A stretch of DNA of 18,936 bases from Tetmemena sp. SeJ-2015 (taxonomy: Eukaryota > Ciliophora > Spirotrichea > Sporadotrichida > Oxytrichidae): the NCBI GenBank assembly GCA_027382625.1, contig JAJKFJ010021152.1, forward strand, positions 1 through 18,936. Direction: 5' to 3'. Position numbers and translations under genes: made by a program. The notes beneath the pieces were generated by a model. That model searched no databases. It saw only the letters and a program-made list of their open reading frames with translations, and was not told the DNA's origin. Of this stretch, positions 9,900-18,571 are shown piece by piece; the stretch's first letter is position 1; every line of letters begins with the position of its first letter.

Positions 9900-11177
9900 C
9901 AAAGAATCTTTTTGAAGATCCATAGGATGGAGAAAATTGGATAAGAATTAAATTTTTAAAAAATGCAGATAAATTGTAAGAATGTATTTTGGTCTGCCAG
10001 ATTCAAAACGCTTTAATCTTCTGTAATTCTAAAGTGAAATCCTAATTAGAAGGCAGTTAAAGAAGTAGTTTTATTCAACTAGGCGAATTAAAAATTTACA
10101 GGGTTTGTGATTTTCATTGAGACGAAACCCTTTTTTCAGTAAGCTCCATTGAAATTTTAAAATTTAAAAGAAAATTTAATGTTGTGCCAAGTTCGCACTC
10201 TGCCAAAGTTTCTCTCCTGTCTTATAGCTCTTCTAAAATATATTCATTAAAGATGGAGAAGAGAAATTGTTAATGGATAATGCCCTGAAATCTAAGGTGC
10301 AAATTGCTGATCCACAGGCCAAAAAAATTTTATCCCTTAATTAAAATTTCTCATATAAGTTATTTATTTTGGGAAATTTTAACCAAAAACCCCAAATTTG
10401 GGTTTTAAAATTTTAGTTTAATAATTTAAATTAATAATTAAGTCGCATGTCCCTTTCATTCAGACGGTTACTTTTTCCTTTTATTTTTTTAGTTTTAATA
10501 AAGTGTCTTCGACTGTCTTTTTTTTAATTTAATTACTGAAAAATGCTTTTCAAAATTGCCTAATTTAATTTAACACAGACTATGTCCAAATTATGCGAGA
10601 ACAGTTTTATTTCCGCAACAGTAAATCGGTTTGCAAAGATTGGGGTAATCTACCTTTTGATTAAAGGTTCAAGGAATGATGGCAGCAGTTATAAAGGTGG
10701 AGTGATTCATAACTATCGTTCTACCTAGCCCTTTTATGAACAAATAACCTAGAACATTACCACTCTAGATATTTTCAAAATATAATAGCTGGCAGGTGAC
10801 ATCTAGCTCGTTATAGTTTCAAAGTCAGTGCGAGGGGCCTTTGAAATATTTATTATTGCAATAATAAATTTAGCGATGTTTATCAGGCTTTGCTTTGTCA
10901 ACTAGATGTAAGAGAGACTGATATATTTGATCGAGAATATAATTCGGTTCATTTTTATTATTGTTGCTGTTCCTAGAACGAAAATAAGATGGCCGAAAAA
11001 ATTGGTTTAAGAATGACATTATAAGAAAAATGTGTGATTAAGTAGTGGTGGTTTCATATTTTAATGATGTGTTTTTTGTATGCATTAGGAGTTTATTAAT
11101 TCCTCAGCAAATTTTACTATCTCAGAATAATATTCTAAAAATCAAAATTTAAAAGTATGGAGGCTTTCCTTTTTTGA
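9900..11177 (+). CDS. Probable membrane protein, N-terminal part, frameshifted
   Basis: A chain of plus-strand frames with protein-like character, ciliate code. In order: MYFGLPDSKRFNLLQFQSEI (from 9985), VIFIETKPFFQQAPLKF, CCAKFALCQSFSPVLQLFQN with EEKLLMDNALKSKVQIADPQ (10180-10320), then NTDYVQIMREQFYFRNSKSV with CKDWGNLPFDQRFKE (to ~10675). It continues with GGVIHNYRSTQPFYEQITQN and FDREYNSVHFYYCCCSQNEN, then WWFHILMMCFLYALGVYQFL, a likely transmembrane helix. That frame reaches TGA at 11175-11177. The frame changes several times, mostly at T or A runs. Just after the TGA another frame continues plausibly (EEKNLYGHKIYLQFMNF), so the stop may be false. I do not recognise the protein. A weaker open frame also exists on the minus strand, so the call is tentative. 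Confidence 0.42.
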
Positions 11178-11214
11178 GGAAAAGAATCTATATGGTCATA
11201 AAATATATTTGCAA

Positions 11215-11317
11215 TTTATGAATTTTAAAAAAAATTAAATTTTTTTAAAAATTTTAAAATATGGGAAATTTTTAATTTTTATTTAAATTTTAAATATAAC
11301 AAATTTTTAAAAATTTT
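11215..11317. other. Low-complexity block, probably poor consensus
   Basis: Runs of A and T between two coding-like blocks of the same strand. It may hide coding sequence joining them. Confidence 0.4.
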
Positions 11318-12033
11318 TAGTCCTATAAAATGAATCCCAATACCAGTTGTCAGCTTATAATTATTCAACAATTAAAATCTTTTGTTGATTTTAATTTTTC
11401 TCTTTAAAAACATTTTTATGTAAATTATGAGATGAAGCGTAAAAAGAGTTAAATTTTTATATAATTTAGCTTGTCCTAAATTTGCCCAAACTCGTGCCTC
11501 TCTAACATAAATACATAATTATAATTGAAAATAAATAAGATATTTGAACATAAACTCTATCTGTGAACCACTCAAAATAGAGAGTATTTGATGTTCTACG
11601 GTTGAGTTGTTAGGATTTACTCTATAATTGGGAGAAGGAGATAAGCTTAAACTAAACTATAACCACTATTACATCATCAAATCAATTACAGAGTAGAAAT
11701 TGTTAATATTAAATACAGATAGTATCCCAATCCTTAACCACTTAATCTAAAATAATTTTCGGGTCTATTAATTCATATCTAGGGACTATTTTCAATTACA
11801 TAACAGCATTTTAATTACACTACAGGATATTACGCTCAGATTATAGAAAGCATATTTAAAATTTTCTTCAGTAAATTCTCATTTTGAGTGATTTTTTTTA
11901 AACCTACTCATATACCTGAATTGATGAAAAAACTACCGGAAACTTATCATCAGCCACAGACTTCTGGAGTATTGAAACACTAATTAATATAATGAAACAA
12001 ATAAATAAAGCGTTTAATAAGAGAGGATTTGCA
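11318..12033 (+). CDS. Same putative protein, middle part
   Basis: The first frame (11318-11566) reads MNPNTSCQLIIIQQLKSFVD, then FNFSLQKHFYVNYEMKRKKS and LSNINTQLQLKINKIFEHKL. It overlaps a second frame (11548-11919, 123 codons) reading KQRVFDVLRLSCQDLLYNWE, then KIIFGSINSYLGTIFNYITA and HYRILRSDYRKHIQNFLQQI. After TGA 11917-11919 the same frame carries on with DEKTTGNLSSATDFWSIETL and NIMKQINKAFNKRGFA up to TGA at 12031. One frameshift and one in-frame TGA must be explained by sequence error, intron or IES. Residue use (Gln through TAA/TAG, Ser, Asn, Leu) is typical of ciliate proteins. No domain is recognised. Likely continues the 9900-11177 gene. Confidence 0.42.
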
Positions 12034-12069
12034 TGATATCTATTGTAGGATCTATGAAAATTAATAAAA

Positions 12070-12505
12070 AATATAAATAATTTTTATTTTATTCCCACTT
12101 TTTTAAAAAAGTAGACGTATCACAGGATTTTAAATTTATAAATAAAGGGGAAATTTAAAACCCACATAAATAACCCGTATTTAATTATTAGAATAAGTAT
12201 AATAAAAATATATTTTTTTAACCAAGCTTCTTTATTTTAATTCGGCACGATTTTTAAAATTTTTTAATGGTGTACATTCTTTAACCCTTAATATTTAAAA
12301 TTTTTTTAAATACTTCAAATTTTATACCCTCGCTTTTAGGTTCCAAAAAAAAATTTTACGTTTTTTTAAATTTATTTTTTTTTAAAAATTTAAAAAAATT
12401 TTAAAATTTTAAAAAAAGAAAAGAAAATTTTAAAATTTTTTTAAAAAATTAATTTTCTTTTTTTTATTTAAAATTTAAAATTTTTCTATCTATCTCTTAT
12501 TTAGC
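12070..12505. other. Low-complexity block, probably poor consensus
   Basis: Long A and T runs with few other bases. It separates two plus-strand coding-like blocks and may hide sequence joining them. Confidence 0.5.
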
Positions 12506-12519
12506 TTAAATAAAGAAAT

Positions 12520-13010
12520 TATTTTGTTGATTTTGCAAATCTTAAAATTTGATTTATTTGAGCAGAATATAGATACTATGAATTAGTCTTATAACAATTT
12601 AAAAATATTCCTGAACTTTGAAATTATTTGTGCTATAGTTAGAACTTTCCAGAAATTAGGAGAGCTGAAACTTAAACCAAGTAGTATTTTTAAATGGAAC
12701 TTTCTAAATACGTATGATGTTTGCAATAATAATCATCAGCTTACTCTAAAATATGGGTTAAAATTTAAAAAAATTTTGGGGAATTTAAAATTAAAATTTT
12801 AAATAAAATTTTAAAAGTTAAACCTTAAAAATTTTCTTTTAAAAAAATCCAATTTTAAATTTTTTAAATTAGTTTTAAAATTTTAAAAATGATTTTTTTT
12901 ATTTTTAAATGGGGGTGGCAATGAAAGATATTTTTACCCCCGAACCAAGAAATTAAAATTTTGCTTGTACCGAGGTAACCCCTTACACACCTCCAAAGAA
13001 AAAGGGAAAA
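12520..13010 (+). CDS. Putative C-terminal part, weakly protein-kinase-like
   Basis: A plus-strand frame open from ~12520 to ~12780 reads FDLFEQNIDTMNQSYNNLKI, then FEIICAIVRTFQKLGELKLK, PSSIFKWNF and NNNHQLTLKYG. After an A/T block (12780-12900), another stretch reads MKDIFTPEPRNQNF then ACTEVTPYTPP in one frame. Leu-Lys-Pro-Ser-Ser-Ile-Phe after a Phe-x-x-Leu helix recalls a kinase catalytic loop, and Thr-Pro-x-Tyr-Thr-Pro-Pro recalls the GTxxYxxPE activation segment. The His-Arg-Asp triad is absent and the DFG site falls in unreadable sequence. If it is a kinase domain it is degenerate or mis-sequenced. Probably the end of the 9900-12033 gene. Confidence 0.33.
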
Positions 13011-13108
13011 TTTTTAATTTTCAAAATTTTGGACAATTTAAAATTAAACCCAAAAAAGCTCACATTTCCAATTCCCAAAAATTTTTAAATTTTTTAAATT
13101 TTAAAATT
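12780..13108. other. Low-complexity blocks, partly readable
   Basis: A/T-run texture at 12780-12905 and 13010-13108, with a short GC-richer island (12905-13005) between. Confidence 0.45.
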
Positions 13109-13145
13109 TTCTTTTTTTATTAAATTCTCGGCTAAAATTAATTTA
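13109..13145 (+). repeat. Fragment of the MITE terminus
   Basis: The sequence attaaattctcggctaaaat matches the right terminus of MITE copies A-E (compare attaaattctcaactataat at the end of copy B). No interior matches are seen upstream, where the sequence is low-complexity, so this is a solo end or a damaged copy. Confidence 0.45.
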
Positions 13146-13494
13146 GAAAGGGGGAACTATTGGTATTCAACTAAAATAGTAGTTTAAAGATTAGCAAAAT
13201 GTTACGAGCTATATTGTAATAGGGAGTTTGCACAAGCATCATGGAATTAGTGTTTGCCTTAAACCAAAATTCTAGAGTGAAATATTATAATTATCATATA
13301 TTTAGCAAAATAAAAGAATAAATGAGATAGTGAATCAATAAGAGATTAAAAGAGAAAATGATTCAGTAAAAACTTAATTTTCACTCGCTAAACTATGAGA
13401 ATCTACAATATAAATTGTCATATAAGTCTTATTTTATTTTTTAAAAATAAAATAGAGAAATCCTTTAAAATAAAAAATATATGAGTGAAATCTT
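13146..13494. other. Undecided stretch, frames open on plus strand
   Basis: All three plus-strand frames stay open for 40-80 codons in the ciliate code, and none is clearly better than the others. This shows how weak openness alone is as evidence here. No gene is called. Confidence 0.4.
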
Positions 13495-13630
13495 TCAATC
13501 CCAAATAAAGCGTTGACATCTCTAGTAAAGGGCCAGCAAAAATTCATATGATTCTGATAATTATAATTTGATCAGCTCCTGAATCTACGTAGTAGGATGT
13601 GATGCTATTTTAGATTTATAATTTAAAAAC
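13495..13630 (-). CDS. Possible gene piece downstream of the LamG-like segment
   Basis: The minus-strand frame reads KSKIASHPTTQIQELIKLQL, then SESYEFLLALYQRCQRFIWD and TGA at 13495-13497. It lies downstream of the LamG-like piece (13741-14469) across a low-complexity patch (13630-13740) and could be its C-terminal part. Another minus frame is also plausible (FTRDVNALFGIERFHS). Confidence 0.3.
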
Positions 13631-13740
13631 AAAAACAAAATACAATACATATAGATAGCAATAACTTCTCCGCTATCAACACAAATTAGTTTAATTTTTT
13701 TTTGTTTTTAATTTTTGGGAAAAAAATTTTTAAAAATGGA

Positions 13741-14469
13741 TTTAAACCTCCTTTCAATTGTGCACCAAGTGATATCTCTTCCTTAAATTTCAAAGTTTAG
13801 GGCACCTGGTTGTTGTGAGTACTGTGGATTAAGTGAGTCATCTCTAAGCCACATGTTGTCTTTATATGGCTTGAGTTTCCAGTAGCCAATCAAATGGGGA
13901 GGGTACTGCCCAGTAAAGTCTACTTATGAATAGTATCTTATTTCTTAGAGATCTCTCCTAAACTACCATAAATAAATATCATATGCGCAACTCTGTCAGG
14001 TAAAACTATGTAAATAAATTATCTTTTTAAATGCAGTTGAGCTTCTCTAAATGAAAATCTTTTCATTGAATTAGAATGGGCCAAAAGTCAATGAGCTGAA
14101 TAATAATTATTAAACCTCATCTTGAACTTGGATATAAAGATCCTTTCTTTGACTATCGAAGCTCTATAAAATAATATTAGAGCCAATTTTATAACTCATG
14201 TGTATATTTTTCCAAGCAACAGTGGAATCTTTTGGCAAATTTACTGCAAAAGTGAAAACTGAGTTTTAAATATAGGTAGCTCCATAGAGATAATATTTAT
14301 GAGTTTATATATTAATTAGATTGACAGAAACTTAATTGCCTTGGGGTATTTTGATTTAAAAGTTTTCAGATTCTTGAGGATTGCTTCCTGCAATAAGACT
14401 ATCATCTCTTAAAATGATTATCACTCGAAAAAATTTTATAAAAATGATGAACTTGTAATTTAATATGTA
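13741..14469 (-). CDS. LamG-like beta-rich protein, internal gene piece
   Basis: One minus-strand frame runs the whole length with a single TGA (in the 48-bp segment at 13983-14030). It starts just after a TGA at ~14470, at the edge of the transposon repeat, so the true 5' end is not here. It reads LRDDSLIAGSNPQESENFQI, then FTFAVNLPKDSTVAWKNIHM, SYKIGSNIILQSFD, LYIQVQDEVQQLLFSSLTFG and FNEKIFIQRSSTA. It resumes with YDIYLWQFRRDLQEIRYYSQ, DFTGQYPPHLIGYWKLKPYK and NMWLRDDSLNPQYSQQPGAL. Phe-Gly-Pro-Phe ... Ile-Phe-Ile ... Ile-Tyr-Leu-Trp-x-Phe, then Leu-Ile-Gly-Tyr-Trp-Lys-Leu, looks like the end of one LamG/concanavalin-like domain and the start of the next. Such proteins are usually secreted or surface-anchored. 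It ends in a low-complexity patch at ~13740. Confidence 0.7.
13983..14034 (-). other. Candidate 48-bp IES with GCAT pointer
   Basis: Direct repeats ATGC (plus-strand reading) lie at 13983-13986 and 14031-14034, exactly 48 bases apart. Removing one repeat plus the spacer takes out the only in-frame TGA and keeps the frame. It joins ...FIQRSSTA to YDIYLWQF, a natural LamG-like continuation. The insert is AT-rich and lacks GT..AG ends in register, so an IES fits better than an intron. A base error in the TGA is the main alternative. Confidence 0.5.
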
Positions 14470-14570
14470 GAATCAGGGTGAAGTCAAAATGGAAATAAAT
14501 AAAATACAGACACTAAAAGTATTCTCCTATATGCAGGATAAAATATAGACCCGCCAGAGTAATTGGACTC
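14467..14570. repeat. Terminal repeat of the transposon, complete copy
   Basis: About 104 bp that recur in direct orientation at 18828-18936. Shared blocks are agaatca(a)gggtgaagtcaaaa, ttctcctatatgcaggataa and gaccc(gt)gccag followed by aattg(g)actc. It marks the left boundary of the transposon, next to the LamG-like gene piece. The repeat at the window end would be the same end of a second element copy. Confidence 0.75.
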
Positions 14571-14693
14571 AGATCGACAGAATCTGCTTGCTCTACTCCT
14601 GATTTGACCTTGGCGGATAAAATTACGACTCGGCTGGTAGAATTATACTGCTGCAGCTAAAATATACGACCGTGCGATAAATATATGAATAGG
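14533..14693. repeat. Subterminal iteron-like array
   Basis: Five degenerate copies of a ~20-bp motif close to GCnGnTAAAATATACGACCG. They start at 14533 (gcaggataaaatatagaccc), 14612 (ggcggataaaattacgactc), 14632 (ggctggtagaattatactgc), 14653 (gcagctaaaatatacgaccg) and 14672 (gtgcgataaatatatgaata). The last four are spaced 19-21 bp apart, about two helical turns. Arrays like this inside transposon ends often bind the transposase; that role is inferred. Confidence 0.55.
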
Positions 14694-14781
14694 TTGCTAC
14701 TAGAATGCGGACGATGACAAATGCAAATTAGTGACACTTAATTTCAAACTCTGCCGCTCTGATTTTCCTGCTGACCACTGT

Positions 14782-17151
14782 TCAAACGAAGCCGAACCTG
14801 ATAGTCTAGAGCCATTTCTTAATACTGAGCACCCACAGCTTGCTGACATCGCTTGCAGTCATTCTCTAAAGCACCTCGGCCACAGCTGAGACTAGATTCT
14901 CTCTGTAGAGTTAGGACGCAGTCAATCTTACTTTTTAGCTATCTTGCGTGAGCGAAGCTTTACAAATGAAGAGCTGTTCGATAGGATTTGAGCCAGGGTG
15001 AGTACTCTGCGTGAAGAGCACTACAACTTTTTTGAATCGCTTGGCCTGTATTCAAGTACCTCTGCAGAAAGCGATGGAATGACTGCGTTGTCCATAAGTA
15101 GAACGATCTTCTCGTGCAAGAGACTCTCGCCACTGCGATGCTCTTCAGAGTCTTGAGATGAAGTCTCAAAGAGAATCGCATTGGAATGCTCCTTCTATGA
15201 TCTAGCTGCTCACTAATCTTGTCTTGGCTGATAGCAGCATGAAGCTCAGAGAGAACTACTGCTACTTGTACTCACTCTTACGATGAGAGCTCAGGCATCT
15301 TCATGCCCTGCTCACCCAAGAAATCTTGAGCTGCTCGATAGATCTTGCTCGATAGATCTGTAGAGCTGTTGCACTTTGTCATCTTGCTCTTGAACCTGGA
15401 CTCTCCTCCTACTCTACTTCAAGTCAACTCTCAACTTACTTTTACAGCTGCGGTGTCTTGGACTGTCACTGACAAATCGAAGTCGACGAGAAACTAATGG
15501 CGAGAGCTTTGCTCATCTTCAAGGTCTAGCGTACGCTCAGCTGGCTGGAGGTAGATTTCTAGGCCGCAGTCTTTATTTTCACTGTCAGCGGGGCTGTGAA
15601 CTAAGTAGAAGTGACTGTTTGAGTTGTAGCCACACTCTGTGAAACCTTTCTACTCGAGTCTAGCTTCAACTGACTGAACTTCTTACTCATGCTCAACTGT
15701 TTTGAGTTGCTCTCGGTGATTTCAGGGATAGGTGAGAGCTAAGTCTGGCGAGCTGTCTTAGTTCTGAGCTGAGGAGTTCTAAGAGCTGAGTCACTGTCAA
15801 GTTCCTTGGCCTCTCTCTAGAAAGTTGAGTGAGCTCTATCTTACCTTGACTCGCTGAGTCTCTTTACTCTCCTCTCTCTGAGTTCTCTCTGCTCTCACTC
15901 TCTGAGGAGGACCTTGCACAGCATTTGACAGTGTCTCTCTTCCAAAAGTTGTCTTCACTCTTCTGAACTCACTGCGCTTGTCTTTGTCCGAGCCTTGCTC
16001 TCTAGTTTCAGGCTGAGTTGAGAAGAATGTCACTTGCTCTGTCTTAGTTCTCTATGCTTGCGCGAATCCACTCTCAACTCTCTGAATCACAGATGGTCGA
16101 AGCTCCACTCTTCGGAGGGCAAGTAGGTCAGACCTGAAGTTGGCTTTCGTCCAATACTTATGAATCAGTGATCCTCTGCAAAGAACTGTGCTAGCAGTCT
16201 ACTCACCACAGTCTTTTCTCATTGAACGTGGAATCTCTATACTTAGGTTGGCTTAGAAGTCTGCCGAACTTGAGATTAGAAGTGGAACTTCAAGCATTCT
16301 GATTAACCGCTGGCTGGACTTGGCACTGTGCAAGTCTCTGAACTCTGCTTCACTCTGCCTGAGTTCTCCAGCTCTTGAATAATCTTCTTGGCGTTCATGT
16401 GATAGATGCCCAGCTTCTCTATGACAAGTGTGATTGCTCTTATCAAGATGGGATTGCTTCTCAAAGGTGGAGGTGGCTACTTCTTGATTGACTTTGCCTT
16501 GAGTTCTTTGCGCTTGTCCTTGGCCTTGAACTGTCTGACTATACTGTAAACTGCCTCTCTGCTTAAGCTTAGTTCCTTGGCAATCAATCTCGGCTTAGTT
16601 CCTTGCTCTGAGTAGAGCTGTACTACTTTCCTCTTCTTGGACTCTAACTTAGCATCTCGCCTCCGATTTAGAGGAAAGGGCTATGGTTGAATCGAGCTCA
16701 CTGGAATCTTGGGTGCGAGCTCTCTGTTGATCTCTTCTCTCTCCATGAACTGCTGGAACTCTCTCCACACTTGCTCGCACTTCTTGAGTTGGAGAGGATC
16801 TGCTCGTAACATCTATGCTGTGTTGACATTGTCAACTTGCCTCTGTCTCAGAGAGCGCAGGTACTATTCTAGATAGATGCACAGTGAATCATCGTCACTC
16901 AGACTTTTGAGATCGAGCAAGCTTTCAAGATAACTCTGAATCTCCACTAGAGGCAAGCTAAGTATTGGACAGTCAGGCAGTGGATTCAGGATAGCTGGCG
17001 CTTCTCCCGAGTTGAGCAGGTACTCTGTAGAGTAGTTGACCTTCTTCTACTTGATAGTGCGTAGAAAGTTAGTGTGTATAATTAATTTCTTTATATACTT
17101 ATAATCATGCGAGTCAACGCGAAATTACTCAAAAATAACTACCTGATCCAT
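14782..17151 (-). pseudogene. Tc1/mariner-superfamily DDE transposase, frameshifted
   Basis: The start is ATG at 17151, preceded in frame by TGA nine bases upstream (MDQVVIFEQFRVDS...). The first frame is open for 310 codons to TGA 16219 and uses TAG/TAA as Gln. Residues ~175-215 form a helix-turn-helix (LYSEQGTKPRLIAKELSLSR, then EAVYSIVRQF), followed by a basic linker, a Pro-rich spacer and a second helical region (YHMNAKKIIQELE). After several frame changes the catalytic core appears. EKIVLLMDNAV gives the second Asp (15092-15090). YSPWL, then NPIEQLF in the next frame, gives the final Glu (14979-14977), about 36-37 residues on. The C-terminus reads LYRENLVSAVAEVLQRMTAS, then KLWVLSIKKWLQTIRFGFV, and TGA at 14784-14782. 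I could not place the first catalytic Asp. At ~790 codons it is about twice the usual family length because of a charged Gln/Ser/Glu-rich middle (15550-16200). Base composition is much GC-richer than the neighbours. The frameshifts mean a decayed copy or sequence errors. Confidence 0.82.
15330..15360. repeat. Short tandem duplication in the transposase
   Basis: The 14-15-base unit tgctcgatagatct occurs twice in a row. A 15-base unit would keep the frame; it lies in the frameshifted middle of the transposase between the helix-turn-helix and the catalytic Asp. Confidence 0.6.
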
Positions 17152-17431
17152 CCTATCTCAGTTTCATTTTGAATCTAAGGTATGGATGTAGTCACCCTTA
17201 TCAGTAGTAATAGCCAGTTCTCAACAAGACTTTTGAAAGATAGAAAAGGTATCAGAATTTTGAAAAAGTTATAAAAAAAGTAATAACAAGAAACCCTATG
17301 AAACCAAACCTCAGTTATCTGAGATAGAGGAAGCACTTAAAGGTAAAAAATTCAAGAATATGAGACAGATGTCAAGGTCACCTTTCCCTAGAAGTTTTAG
17401 ATTGCCTTTTTAGGGTTCAAATTTAGCATGA
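17110..17431 (+). CDS. Coding-like piece, Gln-rich, frameshifted
   Basis: A plus-strand frame open from ~17054 reads LPDPSYLSFILNLRYGCSHP, then YQQQQPVLNKTFERQKRYQN and FEKVIKKV. Near the A run at 17272 it shifts into a second frame (17264-17431) with KKPYETKPQLSEIEEALKGK, then KFKNMRQMSRSPFPRSFRLP and TGA at 17429-17431. The product would be basic and Gln/Ser/Pro-rich; I do not recognise it. It overlaps the transposase start on the other strand, so its 5' part may be a shadow. The part after 17160 is the better half. It could be a host gene piece next to the transposon or a second transposon gene read divergently. Confidence 0.4.
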
Positions 17432-18178
17432 TTATAAGTTTTTTAAAAAAAATTAAATTTTTAAACAACTTATTTTCACTTTTTATATTTTATGGGGTTG
17501 GGGTTTTGACTTGTGTTGGAGGCTTATAGTTTTTTTAAAATAAATTTATTACATTAGATATCCTAAATATTGAATGCATGATTTTCCCTTTAATTATATT
17601 GTTATTCCTTTATAAATTAATTTATTATAAATGAATGCCCCCATGAAGGTTCTATTTTTTTCTAAAATAAAGAATATAATCAGGATAGGCTCTCTGAAAT
17701 TGAATTAGGACTAAAAAATTGGTGTTTTTATTAATTTTGGGCCAGACAGTGATTTTTATATTTTCATGTAAAAAGTGGTTGACGAGGAAAGGACCCCCCA
17801 AATTTTTCTCTCTCTTATACTTTTTTGTACTTCCTATAATAAATTTTAACATTTATATTAAACCTCAAAGAATGCTTTTTATCTGTAAAATAATTTTTTC
17901 GCATTTTAAAATTTAATATAAATAATTAAAAACAGATAAATATTAACATATCATAATTTTAGAGATAAATAAATTTGATAATTTTACCTATTTACAATTT
18001 CTTTCTATAAAAATAATTTGAAATTATTCAAAGTATGCATAGTTAATACTCTCAAACTCATATAAATATGAGTCACAATCTTTATATTTATAAAATCATG
18101 CATCAATTATAATTTTAGCATTTATTTTTACCTTGATTAAAAGAAAAAATAGTGAATTTGCCAATTATATTAATTTGA
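17432..18178. other. AT-rich stretch, no gene seen
   Basis: Contains A/T-run patches (17430-17530) and AT-rich sequence. Two overlapping opposite-strand open frames at 17650-17916 have only random AT-type composition (Phe, Ile, Lys, Asn). Confidence 0.5.
17495..17512 (+). other. Telomere-like ggggttggggttttg
   Basis: Resembles the hypotrich telomere repeat GGGGTTTT. Read inward on the minus strand it gives caaaaccccaacccc, the orientation in which TBE transposons carry telomere-like termini, ~350 bp upstream of the transposase start. It lies in a homopolymer-rich patch and no mirror copy was found at the left end, so it may be chance. Confidence 0.25.
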
Positions 18179-18226
18179 GAATAATGTATCGACAAAGTTA
18201 ATTTTTATTACTCAAAAGAAACTATT

Positions 18227-18571
18227 ATGAGTGAAATATAAATACATTATTGGTTGATTAAATATGCAGAAATGTAACATAAAATTAATTACAGACTAAG
18301 TTTAATTAGGAAGTAAATAAATCAAATTCATAAATAAATGGCAAACACAAATGAAATCAAGAACGAGATCTCTTTGCCTACTGGACTCAATTTAAAAATG
18401 CTCATAGTAAAATTTGCTCATCAAAATAAAAATCCTGCCAATCAAATAATGTAAGAATACACTTATTCCTAAATCATTAAAGTTTAGCCTCTAATAGCTA
18501 TTTTCAAATGTAATCGTGAATAATAACTCTCCGACTTTCACCATCACTTAATTACCCTGATATAAAAGTGA
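18227..18571 (+). CDS. Small hypothetical protein, 114 aa
   Basis: Uninterrupted in the ciliate code from ATG 18227 to TGA 18569-18571. The frame is open upstream to a TGA at ~18176, so the start could be earlier or this could be an internal exon. Parts: MSEIQIHYWLIKYAEMQHKI, QMANTNEIKNEISLPTGLNL, then MLIVKFAHQNKNPANQIMQE and CNREQQLSDFHHHLITLIQK. It would be basic and Gln/Ile/His-rich with no signal peptide. Two other ATGs in frame, including 18338, could serve as starts. No family is recognised. By chance alone an open frame this long is not rare here, so the call rests on its mixed, soluble-protein composition. Confidence 0.4.

Noticed and set aside
10840..14030. TGA read as Trp or Cys, because some frames continue past TGA
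   Set aside because: In the long transposase frame and in the LamG-like piece Trp is always TGG and TGA ends the good frames. The few read-through sites are better explained by IES or sequence error.
14090..14115. 20-nt GT..AG intron (gtttaataattattattcag, minus strand) in the LamG-like piece
   Set aside because: Splicing it out leads to a TGA within about a dozen codons, while leaving it in keeps a convincing frame.
14341..14355. ggggtattttg as a left-end telomere-like terminus
   Set aside because: It lies inside the LamG-like coding frame and is in the wrong orientation to mirror the sequence at 17495.
14960..15181. 73-codon open frame MRFSLRLHLK...
   Set aside because: A frame of the transposase catalytic region. 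The Asp motif (LLMDNA) and NPIEQLF lie in the other two frames; only YSPWL is genuine in this one.
15836..16033. 65-codon frame MTFFSTQPETREQ...
   Set aside because: Part of the charged middle of the transposase region. It may be the true frame there, but it is not a separate gene.
17652..17916. Two overlapping open frames on opposite strands
   Set aside because: Composition is that of AT-rich random DNA, and neither has a supporting motif or neighbour.
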